Positions 1-5,965 of a DNA stretch of 6,190 nucleotides are shown here, in pieces. The position numbers were made by a program, and so were the translations under genes. Under the pieces are notes generated by a model. That model saw nothing but the letters and a program-made list of their open reading frames with translations, was not told where the DNA came from and did no database searches. This stretch comes from Chthoniobacterales bacterium (GTDB taxonomy: Bacteria > Verrucomicrobiota > Verrucomicrobiia > Chthoniobacterales > UBA10450), in assembly GCA_025980625.1 (NCBI GenBank), contig JAICXG010000167.1:1-6190 (forward strand), in the 5' to 3' direction. Numbering within the stretch: position 1 is the first letter of the stretch; every line of letters begins with the position of its first letter.

Positions 1-2172
1 CTGCGCGAGCTGCAAGACCGCTTCGGCATTTTCCGGCACGGTAGAAATGACAATCCGCGACTGGCTTTCGTTGAACAAGATTTCGTCAACGCCCTCTATC
101 CCAGCCGCGGAAAGGTCGACCGTCGCGCCTAACGATCCCGCCGGATTGAAGCACGATTCGGCGAGCGTCACCGCCAGACCGCCTTCGCTGCAGTCATGCG
201 CGCTGCGGACCTTGCCGGAATGGATTAACTCGCGCAGGAGATTTTGCACCGCCAGCTCGCGTGCGAAATCGAGGCGCGGCGGGCGCCCTGCTTTCAAGCC
301 GTGGATGACCTTGAGAAAGTGCGAGGCACCCAGCTTGTAGCCGGGCTCGGTGCTTCCGTTTGCAATCTTGCCTAACAAGATCACAAGATCGCCTTCTGCT
401 TTGAAAAACTGTGTCGTGATCCATTCTTCGCGCTCGATCAAACCGACCATCGCCACCGTCGGCGTGGGATCGACTACCCCGGCCGGGCTCTGATTGTAAA
501 GCGAGACATTCCCGCCGATGACCGGCGTGCCGAAGGCGCGACAGGCTTCCGCGACGCCTTCGACTGCTTCGCGCAATTGCCAGAAATTTTCCGGCTTGTA
601 TGGGTTGCCGAAATTCAGGTTATCCGTCACGGCCAGCGGCATCGCTCCCGCGCAGGTCAGATTACGCGCCGCTTCCGCGACCGCGATTTTGCCGCCCTCG
701 CGCGGGTCGAGCCGGACGTAGAGTGAATTGCAGTCGGTTGTGGCGGCGAGAAATTTGTTCGCTTCGCGCACGTGAAACACCGCCGCGTCCGATCCCGGCC
801 TAACGACTGTGCCGGTGCGGACGGTGTGATCGTATTGCCGGTAAACCCAATTCTTCGAAGCGATCGATGGATTGCGCAGCAATTGCCGGAGCGCATCTCG
901 CGAATCGACCTTTGGCAGGCTGTCGCCGGGATCGCTCATCCCGGGGTCCGGAGCTTTCGCCTCGCGCGAATAAAGCGGCGCTTCTTCCGCCAGCGGCTTG
1001 GCCGGAATTTCTGCCGCGATTGAGCCGTTGTTCAGCACGCGCATCATGCCGTCGCCTGTCACGCGACCGATTTCGGCCCAAGGCACACCCCATTTCTCGA
1101 AAACGCGCCTAACGACGTCTTCTTTTCCTTTGCGCGCGATGATTAACATCCGCTCCTGGGATTCGCTCAGGAGCGTCTCGTACGGCGTCATCCCGGGCTC
1201 GCGTTTTGGCACCTTGGCGAGATCGATTTCGACTCCGGTCCCGCCGCGGCTCGCGGTCTCGCAGGTCGAACAGGTCAAGCCGGCGGCACCCATGTCCTGA
1301 ATCCCGGCGACCGCATCCGTCGCGAGCAACTCAAGACAGGCTTCGAGGAGCAACTTCTCCTTAAATGGATCCCCCACCTGCACTGCGGGGCGGTCTTCCT
1401 TCGATTCTTCCGTCAATTCCCGCGACGCGAAAGCCGCCCCAGCCAACCCGTCGCGCCCCGTCTCCGCCCCGACGTAAAAGACCGGGTTACCGACGCCGCT
1501 GGCCGCGCCGCGCGCCAGTTGTTCGTGCCGCAGGACGCCGAGACAGAAAACATTGATCAGGGGATTGCCTTCAAAGCTCTCGTCGAAATAAATCTCGCCA
1601 CCGATCGTGGGCACGCCAACGCAGTTACCGTAATGAGCAATGCCAGCGACAACGCCCACGAACAGTCTCCGGTTGGCAGCGATGCGTGATGCACGATTCG
1701 CCGCCTGCGATGGATCGTCGAATCCCGCATCTCTCATCTCAAATCTCGCATCCTGGGTGATCGGCCCGAAGCGCAGCGAATTGAGCAGAAACTCCGGGCG
1801 CGCGCCCATCGTGAAAATATCGCGAATGATTCCGCCGACACCGGTCGCGGCGCCTTGGAAAGGCTCGATCGCGCTTGGGTGATTGTGGCTCTCGATCTTG
1901 AATGCGACCGCCCAGCCATCGCCGATGTCCACTACTCCGGCATTCTCTTCTCCTGCCCTAACGAGAATGTTCGGCCCGCTCGTCGGAAATTTCTTCAGCT
2001 CCCGGCGCGAGTTTTTGTAGGAGCAATGCTCGCTCCACATGACTGAGAAAATCCCCAGCTCGGTGAAGTTCGGTTCCCGCCCGAGAATTCGCTTAATCCG
2101 CTCATATTCCTCCGGCGTCAGACCATGTTGCGCCACGACTTCAGGAGTGACTTGCGGTTCGGCGGCAGCCAT
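1..2172 (-). CDS. purL: Phosphoribosylformylglycinamidine synthase large subunit PurL (3' end outside window)
   Basis: PurL converts FGAR to FGAM with ATP and ammonia from glutamine, a cytoplasmic step of de novo purine synthesis. The 724 codons visible match the small, PurS/PurQ-dependent type. Seen in order: SEHCSYKNS (47-55), with the family's conserved His; ESHNHPS (94-100); GAATGVGGIIRD (107-118); YGNCVGVPTIGGE (181-193); QVGDPF (265-270); GIQDMGAAGLT (290-300); SESQERM (336-342); TTDCN (478-482); TDNLNFGNP (516-524); GGNVSLYN (553-560); AHDCSEGGL (658-666); FNESQSR (700-706). Against the Bacillus subtilis protein as I remember it (about 742 residues), roughly 50 C-terminal residues are missing beyond base 1. 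The ATG at 2172 fits the family N-terminus; no Shine-Dalgarno site is visible, and an in-frame GTG at 2184 would add four residues. About 24 extra residues lie between LRFGPI (133-138) and LFVGVVAGIA (170-179); see the repeat at 1675-1754. No purS or purQ is in the window. Confidence 0.97.
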   Translation of the reverse strand, partial: MAAAEPQVTPEVVAQHGLTPEEYERIKRILGREPNFTELGIFSVMWSEHCSYKNSRRELKKFPTSGPNILVRAGEENAGVVDIGDGWAVAFKIESHNHPSAIEPFQGAATGVGGIIRDIFTMGARPEFLLNSLRFGPITQDARFEMRDAGFDDPSQAANRASRIAANRRLFVGVVAGIAHYGNCVGVPTIGGEIYFDESFEGNPLINVFCLGVLRHEQLARGAASGVGNPVFYVGAETGRDGLAGAAFASRELTEESKEDRPAVQVGDPFKEKLLLEACLELLATDAVAGIQDMGAAGLTCSTCETASRGGTGVEIDLAKVPKREPGMTPYETLLSESQERMLIIARKGKEDVVRRVFEKWGVPWAEIGRVTGDGMMRVLNNGSIAAEIPAKPLAEEAPLYSREAKAPDPGMSDPGDSLPKVDSRDALRQLLRNPSIASKNWVYRQYDHTVRTGTVVRPGSDAAVFHVREANKFLAATTDCNSLYVRLDPREGGKIAVAEAARNLTCAGAMPLAVTDNLNFGNPYKPENFWQLREAVEGVAEACRAFGTPVIGGNVSLYNQSPAGVVDPTPTVAMVGLIEREEWITTQFFKAEGDLVILLGKIANGSTEPGYKLGASHFLKVIHGLKAGRPPRLDFARELAVQNLLRELIHSGKVRSAHDCSEGGLAVTLAESCFNPAGSLGATVDLSAAGIEGVDEILFNESQSRIVISTVPENAEAVLQLAQ
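127..135 (-). repeat. TCGTTAGGC word, copy 1
   Basis: Exact GCCTAACGA on the plus strand, within purL. On the coding strand it reads TCG TTA GGC (S680-L681-G682) and uses the TTA leucine codon. Confidence 0.6.
370..378 (-). repeat. TCGTTAGGC word, one-mismatch copy
   Basis: GCCTAACAA on the plus strand, which is TTGTTAGGC on the purL coding strand. It differs from the exact copies at one base and again uses a TTA leucine codon (L600). Confidence 0.4.
798..806 (-). repeat. TCGTTAGGC word, copy 2
   Basis: Exact GCCTAACGA on the plus strand, in purL. It is read as GTC GTT AGG C.. (V457-R458), a different phase from the copy at 127-135, and uses the AGG arginine codon. Confidence 0.6.
1107..1115 (-). 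repeat. TCGTTAGGC word, copy 3
   Basis: Exact GCCTAACGA on the plus strand, in purL, read as GTT AGG (V354-R355). Confidence 0.6.
1675..1754. repeat. Imperfect palindrome plus heptamer repeat inserted in frame in purL
   Basis: Bases 1681-1700 pair with 1719-1738 at 16 of 20 positions, around an 18-base loop. The right arm runs into a period-7 tandem, gcatctc / tcatctc / aaatctc / gcatcct (1727-1754). On the minus strand the segment encodes PurL residues about 141-166, starting DARFEMRDAGFDD. In B. subtilis PurL, as remembered, only about seven residues separate the flanking conserved blocks, against 31 here, so about 72 bases are extra. That length is a multiple of three and the frame stays open. 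I infer a dispersed palindromic repeat element, or expansion of a heptamer repeat, tolerated in a surface loop. Family identity is unknown. Confidence 0.75.
1957..1964 (-). repeat. TCGTTAGG word, copy 4
   Basis: Exact CCTAACGA 8-mer on the plus strand, in purL; the ninth base differs. It is read as GTT AGG (V71-R72), where related PurL proteins, as I recall, often carry Lys, so the change is conservative. Confidence 0.55.
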
Positions 2173-2254
2173 TGAAGAACGCACGTTAAGGGCGGGCGCG
2201 CCGAGTGCAAAGGAATGTCGTTCCCGGCGCAGTCAGAATTGCTAATCTGCCGCC
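2173..2254. promoter_or_regulatory. Divergent intergenic region between purL and the plus-strand cluster
   Basis: These 82 bases must hold the purL promoter and probably the cluster promoter. Candidate boxes are weak. For purL, on the minus strand, TTGCAC and TAACGT lie 16 bases apart, with the likely transcript start a few bases before the ATG. For the plus strand, TTCCCG (2221) and TAATCT (2243) are also 16 apart, which would put transcription start at or very near the GTG at 2255. Each box matches the sigma-70 consensus at only about half its positions. Neither start has a ribosome binding site, so leaderless or near-leaderless messages are possible. Confidence 0.4.
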
Positions 2255-2761
2255 GTGGATCTCTCAACGATCGCAAATGTTGCCACCGCTCTCACCGTTA
2301 TCACCGGTGTCGCTTTCGGTCTGATCGAGATGCGCCGTGCTCGCCGCGAGCGCGAAGAGCGCGCTGCCTTTGCCGCCGTGCAGGCGCTTATGACCCCGGA
2401 ATGGATGAGCTCTTCCATGATCGTCGCCGCGATCCCGGACGGAACAACCGCGGCGAAACTGGCTAACGACCCGCGCAAGCTCGAAGCGATGCTCAAGATC
2501 GCCACCATTATGGAAGGCATTGGCTATTCCGTATTCGCGCGCATCGTGCCGCTCTCGGTGGCGGACGATCTCGTGGGCGGCATGGCCCGGATCGCCTGGC
2601 GTAAATTTCAACCCTTCGTGCTCGATGAACGAGAACGCACCGGCACGCAGAAAAGCTGGGAATGGTTTCAATGGCTCGCCGAACAACTCGACCGCCACAC
2701 CGCCAGCCGGACGAATCTGCGGGTCGGCGCCTATGTCGCGTATCGCAATTGGAAGCCCTAA
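2255..2761 (+). CDS. Small membrane-anchored DUF4760-like protein, function unknown
   Basis: 168 residues. One hydrophobic segment at about 4-24 (STIANVATALTVITGVAFGL) is followed at once by a strongly charged stretch, EMRRARREREER (25-36), suggesting an N-terminal anchor with a cytoplasmic helical body. The segment around KLEAMLKIATIMEGIGYSVF (75-94), the WRKFQPFVLDERERTG stretch (115-130) and the aromatic-rich WEWFQWLAEQL (135-145) resemble DUF4760 proteins as I remember them. No catalytic motif is visible. The GTG start at 2255 was chosen because a TAA lies in frame just upstream (2243) and the next ATG is codon 26, beyond the membrane segment. No Shine-Dalgarno site is seen. It is the first gene of the likely three-gene cluster, 36 bases before the aminotransferase. 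Coding is well supported; the family call is tentative. Confidence 0.8.
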   Translation: MDLSTIANVATALTVITGVAFGLIEMRRARREREERAAFAAVQALMTPEWMSSSMIVAAIPDGTTAAKLANDPRKLEAMLKIATIMEGIGYSVFARIVPLSVADDLVGGMARIAWRKFQPFVLDERERTGTQKSWEWFQWLAEQLDRHTASRTNLRVGAYVAYRNWKP

Positions 2762-2797
2762 GTTGCGTTCCGGCCTTGCATCGCAGAACGTTTCCTT

Positions 2798-4207
2798 ATG
2801 GCCATTGACCTGAAGGAAATCGTCGCCAGCCGGTTGGGCGAAAACTACGAGTTACACGAGCGCCACCTCAACCGCACACTCGTCGCGGCGCAGCGGGTGA
2901 TCGGTTTCGACAAAGTCTATGCCCGGGCGGAAGGTGCTTATCTCTATGATATGGATAACACGCCTTATCTCGATTTCCTGAGTGGCTACAGTGTTTTCAA
3001 TATCGGGCGCAACCATCCCGCGGTGCAAAAGGCGATCCGCGACGTGCTCGATCTCGACCTGCCCAACATGGTGCAGATGGATTGCTCGCTCCTCAGCGGG
3101 CTTTTGGCCGAGGCGCTGACAAAGCGAACGCCGAAACATCTCGACGCCGTATTCTTTTGTAACTCCGGCACGGAAGCAATCGAAGGCGCACTTAAGTTTG
3201 CCCGCGCCGCCACCCAGCGGCCGCGTGTCTTTTCGTTAGGAGGCGCTTTTCATGGGCTCAGCCTGGGTTCGCTGTCACTCATGGGCTGCGAGAGTTTTAC
3301 CGAAGGTTTCGGCCCGCTCGTGCAAGGTTTCGATGGGCGCATCGCGATGGATGATCTCGCGAGCCTTGAAGATGAGTTATCAAAGCGTGATGTCGCTGCC
3401 TTTGTCATCGAGCCGGTGCAAGGCAAGGGAGTGAATTATCCCCGCGGTGACTTCTTCGTTCGCGCGCAGGAGCTTTGCCGAAAATACGGCGCGCTCCTTA
3501 TTTGTGATGAAATCCAAACCGGCCTCGGCCGAACTGGGAGAATGTTTGGCTTCGAACATTGGAACCTCGAGCCGGATATCATTACTCTGGCCAAGACACT
3601 AAGCGGCGGCTATGTCCCATGCGGCGCGATTGTAACTCGGCGCGACATTTATCAAAAGACCTTTAGCCGAATGGACCGTTGCGTCGTTCATTCCACCACC
3701 TTCGGCCGGAACAATCTGGCCATGGCCTGCGGCCTCGCCGCCCTCGAAGTAATCGACGACGAAAAGCTAATCGAGAACTCCGCCAGAATGGGGGCGCTCC
3801 TCGTAGAGCGGCTCGACGCGCTTAAGGCGAAACATAGCTTTATCAAAGAGGTGCGCGGCAAAGGACTGATGATCGCGATCGAATTCCACGAGCCTAACGA
3901 GTTTAAGTTAAAGATGGCCTGGAAACTCCTGCACAAGGTGGACAAGGTCCTCTTTGCACAAATGGTTGTGACTCAGATGCTGGCCCAGCATCGCATCCTG
4001 ACTCAGGTGGCCGGTCACGCCATGGACGTGATCAAGATTCTCCCGCCCCTCATGATCGGCGAAAAGGAAGTCGAGATGTTTGTGAATGCACTCGACGCGA
4101 CCTTGACTGAGTGCCGCAAATTCCCCGGCCCGATGTGGGACATCGGACAGAACTTTGTCCGCCACGCTCTGCGTTCGAAGCGTTCCCCCGAGCCGGCAAA
4201 GTCATAG
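2798..4207 (+). CDS. Class III PLP-dependent aminotransferase, substrate unknown
   Basis: 469 residues, a cytoplasmic fold-type I enzyme that moves an amino group between an amine or amino acid and a keto acid or aldehyde. Seen: the phosphate-binding NSGTEA (122-127), the aromatic cofactor-stacking FHG (151-153), EPVQGKG (205-211), CDEIQTGLGRTG (236-247) with Asp237 facing the pyridine nitrogen, the Schiff-base Lys266 in LAKTLSGGYVP (264-274), the HSTTFGRN segment (298-305) and GKGLM (354-358). All expected catalytic residues are present. It resembles acetylornithine, ornithine and putrescine aminotransferases. An N-terminal segment of about 40 residues and the C-terminal block from about 385 (LLHKVDKVLF, QVAGHAMDVIKILPP, FPGPMWDIG) mark a longer subgroup usually annotated only as aspartate aminotransferase family. 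A hopanoid-type HpnO role is possible, but no hopanoid gene is here to support it. The ATG fits the family start; no Shine-Dalgarno site is visible. The membrane methyltransferase gene follows after 27 bases. Confidence 0.93.
   Translation: MAIDLKEIVASRLGENYELHERHLNRTLVAAQRVIGFDKVYARAEGAYLYDMDNTPYLDFLSGYSVFNIGRNHPAVQKAIRDVLDLDLPNMVQMDCSLLSGLLAEALTKRTPKHLDAVFFCNSGTEAIEGALKFARAATQRPRVFSLGGAFHGLSLGSLSLMGCESFTEGFGPLVQGFDGRIAMDDLASLEDELSKRDVAAFVIEPVQGKGVNYPRGDFFVRAQELCRKYGALLICDEIQTGLGRTGRMFGFEHWNLEPDIITLAKTLSGGYVPCGAIVTRRDIYQKTFSRMDRCVVHSTTFGRNNLAMACGLAALEVIDDEKLIENSARMGALLVERLDALKAKHSFIKEVRGKGLMIAIEFHEPNEFKLKMAWKLLHKVDKVLFAQMVVTQMLAQHRILTQVAGHAMDVIKILPPLMIGEKEVEMFVNALDATLTECRKFPGPMWDIGQNFVRHALRSKRSPEPAKS
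3233..3240 (+). repeat. TCGTTAGG word, copy 5, opposite orientation
   Basis: Exact TCGTTAGG on the plus strand in the aminotransferase gene, read TCG TTA GGA (S146-L147-G148). It is the only exact copy in this orientation. Confidence 0.5.
3892..3900 (-). repeat. TCGTTAGGC word, copy 6
   Basis: Exact GCCTAACGA on the plus strand, in the aminotransferase gene. It is read as GAG CCT AAC GAG (E365-P366-N367-E368), so here the gene's sense strand carries the complement of the word. Looser relatives lie at 2461-2469 (GGCTAACGA) and 4322-4329 (GCTAACGG). Confidence 0.55.
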
Positions 4208-4234
4208 CCGCGGATCCTGACCCTGACCGGGCGC

Positions 4235-4798
4235 ATGAGACTGCCAGGCGTTATGATTGTCGGCCTGGCGCTCCTCCTCTCGGAAATCGCCCTGGTCTTC
4301 ACCAAACGGGCAAAGACCCGTGCTAACGGGAAAGACCGTGCGACTCTCCCACTCCTTTGGATAATGATCGGCCTCAGCATCTTTGCCGGTTTCTTTTGCC
4401 GGTCCGCTTTTCCACAAGGAAGACTGCCGCATCCAAGACTCTTTTATCTCATCGGCCTCTTGCTTCTCGTCCTCGGCTTGGTCTTACGTTGGATGGCGAT
4501 CATTCATCTCGGCCGCTTCTTCACCGTCAACGTCGCGATCGCAAAAGACCATCGGCTCATTACCACCGGTCCATACCGCTATCTCCGGCACCCGTCTTAT
4601 ACCGGAACTCTGCTGGTCTTTCTTGGATTCAGTTTGTGCATGTTAAACGTCTTTGCACTCGCCGTTGTCTTCCTTCCCATTACAGCCGCCTTTCTTTGGC
4701 GAATCCAGGTTGAAGAAGAAGCGCTGCGAAACGCCTTTGGCGAGCGCTACCGAACCTACGCCGCTTCCACTTACCGACTTGTCCCTTATCTTTTCTGA
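4235..4798 (+). CDS. Isoprenylcysteine carboxyl methyltransferase (ICMT)-family membrane protein
   Basis: 187 residues, largely hydrophobic. Likely membrane segments lie at about 7-23, 39-56, 68-90, 121-138 and 139-156. The C-terminal half carries the family signature: HLGRFFTVNVAIAKDHRLIT (91-110), TGPYRYLRHPSYTG (111-124), then the charged VEEEALRNAFGERYRTYAA (159-177). In this family these cytosolic segments bind S-adenosylmethionine. Eukaryotic ICMT methylates prenylcysteine, but bacterial members act on other, mostly unknown lipid or small-molecule targets, so the substrate here is open. The length is normal for bacterial members. The ATG at 4235 has no Shine-Dalgarno site. Met7 at 4253 follows AGG by four bases and would also keep all membrane segments, so the start is uncertain by six codons. 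It is probably co-transcribed with the aminotransferase. Confidence 0.9.
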   Translation: MRLPGVMIVGLALLLSEIALVFTKRAKTRANGKDRATLPLLWIMIGLSIFAGFFCRSAFPQGRLPHPRLFYLIGLLLLVLGLVLRWMAIIHLGRFFTVNVAIAKDHRLITTGPYRYLRHPSYTGTLLVFLGFSLCMLNVFALAVVFLPITAAFLWRIQVEEEALRNAFGERYRTYAASTYRLVPYLF

Positions 4799-4810
4799 CT
4801 GGCTCCGCCC

Positions 4811-4832
4811 CTCGGTAAGGAGATTACCCGAG
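4811..4832. terminator. Hairpin between convergent genes, possible bidirectional terminator
   Basis: CTCGG (4811-4815) pairs with CCGAG (4828-4832), and TAA (4816-4818) with TTA (4824-4826), leaving one bulged base and a five-base loop. It sits in the 63-base gap between the convergent stops of the methyltransferase gene (4798) and the DUF3179 gene (4862), where a shared terminator would be expected. There is no T-run on either side, so it is not a standard intrinsic terminator. Confidence 0.35.
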
Positions 4833-4861
4833 CTATGACACTGATGGCTCAACCGTCGTTG

Positions 4862-5965
4862 TTATCGAGCTACTCGAAACAAGCCGGTGTTTGGGTGGTG
4901 CGCAGCCCAGATGTACCACTCCGCCACTCCGGAACTGACATAGCGCAGCTTGCTGCCGCGACGCGTCCCGGCATAACACTCGCCGGCATAACTCCAATGA
5001 CTGCCAGTCTGCCGGTCCACGATGCAGCTTTGCTCCTTGTAAAAGAACTCCAGCTTTTCGCGATCTAAGATAGCTGAGAAGGCCAAGGCATGCACACTGC
5101 CGGGCTTATGAAAAATAACAATCTCCTCTTTGTCCATCGTGGTGTGAAGGACGGGACCGATCTTATCCAGCTCCGGCAAAGGAAAGGCGAAGCCAGTGCC
5201 ATCGCCTTCTACACCCAAGACCAGAGTGTTATGCTCGATACGCTGGTCGATCGGACGGGTCAGACTCTTCCGTAACTCCGCTCCAATGGCCGGCGATCCA
5301 GGAGTATGTTGCGAGCCAAAGCCTGCGCGAAGTTCTTGTTCTCCCCATAGCACGAGCGAGTCAGGATGCATGCTGAGCCACTCCCGCCATTCGCATTGCG
5401 CCAGGGCGATACGCTCCAAAAACGTACCCTTGAGTGGACCGAAGAGTGCCTCGCCATTGATGTGATTCCAAAGGCTGCCGGTTTCGAGGTCCTTGATCAG
5501 ATGCGTGCCGTTGTACAAGCCGGCCATCTGGAAGCTGAGGCGCTGCGTCTTGTGAATGGAATCAAATGCCGAGCCGCTGCTGCACACCCCGCATAGAGTC
5601 ACGAGAACAGGCTGTCCATCCAAGACCAGGTTGGCGATATGGTGGTCGATCATGATCCACCAAGGCAGCGCCCAGGCTTTGCCGTTGCGATAGATACCCA
5701 AGACCGGGTCCTCCGCTTGCATATGTGCGTCATCGTGTGGACTCCGCCACTCCGGTTCGTCCAACGGCGGCGCCCAGGGCTGCTTCCGCAGCATGCGCTC
5801 AGTCATGATTCGCGCCTCGGGAAATTCCCTGTGCGGTTCAAATTTGGGGCCTTGCAACATGGTGCGCATTTGCCGCATCGCTCGTCGCAAAAGATCGAGC
5901 CAGTTTGCCTCCTTACGGGTGGGCCGATTATTCATAACGTGGCAGCTCTTCTGCAAATGGCTCAT
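4862..5965 (-). CDS. DUF3179 domain-containing protein, function unknown
   Basis: 367 residues. The domain runs from about 85 to the C-terminus. Residues 87-135 include PVLGIYRNGKAWALPWWIMI and then VTLCGVCSSGSAFD (122-135), corresponding to the family's Cys-x-x-Cys segment, here Cys125 and Cys128. DLETGSLWNHINGEALFGPL (159-178) follows. A second, diverged copy of the same unit spans about 249-343, from VLGVEGDGTGFAFPLPEL to DRQTGSHWSYAGECYAG, and lacks the cysteine pair. The C-terminal EWYIWAAHHPNTGLFR (349-364) is also typical. The family, as I recall it, has this two-unit build throughout; the cysteines suggest metal or redox chemistry, but no activity is established. The N-terminal 80 residues are charged, with no signal peptide or membrane segment. 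ATG 5965 gives the longest product; Met11 (5935), with AAGAG about ten bases upstream, is an equally plausible start. It lies alone on the minus strand, convergent to the plus-strand cluster, and contains none of the TCGTTAGG words. Confidence 0.88.
   Translation of the reverse strand: MSHLQKSCHVMNNRPTRKEANWLDLLRRAMRQMRTMLQGPKFEPHREFPEARIMTERMLRKQPWAPPLDEPEWRSPHDDAHMQAEDPVLGIYRNGKAWALPWWIMIDHHIANLVLDGQPVLVTLCGVCSSGSAFDSIHKTQRLSFQMAGLYNGTHLIKDLETGSLWNHINGEALFGPLKGTFLERIALAQCEWREWLSMHPDSLVLWGEQELRAGFGSQHTPGSPAIGAELRKSLTRPIDQRIEHNTLVLGVEGDGTGFAFPLPELDKIGPVLHTTMDKEEIVIFHKPGSVHALAFSAILDREKLEFFYKEQSCIVDRQTGSHWSYAGECYAGTRRGSKLRYVSSGVAEWYIWAAHHPNTGLFRVAR

Noticed and set aside
47..2046. Many plus-strand open frames of 60-100 codons across 1-2172
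   Set aside because: They are antisense to purL, which is unambiguous on the minus strand; their products are Arg/Ser/Pro-rich and match no family.
2264..2698. Minus-strand 144-codon frame opposite the DUF4760-like gene
   Set aside because: The plus-strand frame has a sensible membrane anchor plus a family-like body and fits the cluster spacing; the minus frame is His/Arg-rich with no recognisable features.
127..3900. GCCTAAC / GTTAGGC cores as integron attC recombination sites
   Set aside because: The words match the attC core consensus (RYYYAAC / GTTRRRY), but attC needs two opposed cores about 50-140 bases apart with a folded middle and lies between cassettes. Here the copies lie inside conserved genes, mostly in one orientation and hundreds of bases apart.
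4835..5068. Plus-strand 77-codon frame preceded by GGAG at 4819-4822
   Set aside because: It lies almost wholly antisense to the conserved C-terminus of DUF3179, the GGAG is 12 bases from the ATG, and the product resembles nothing known to me.
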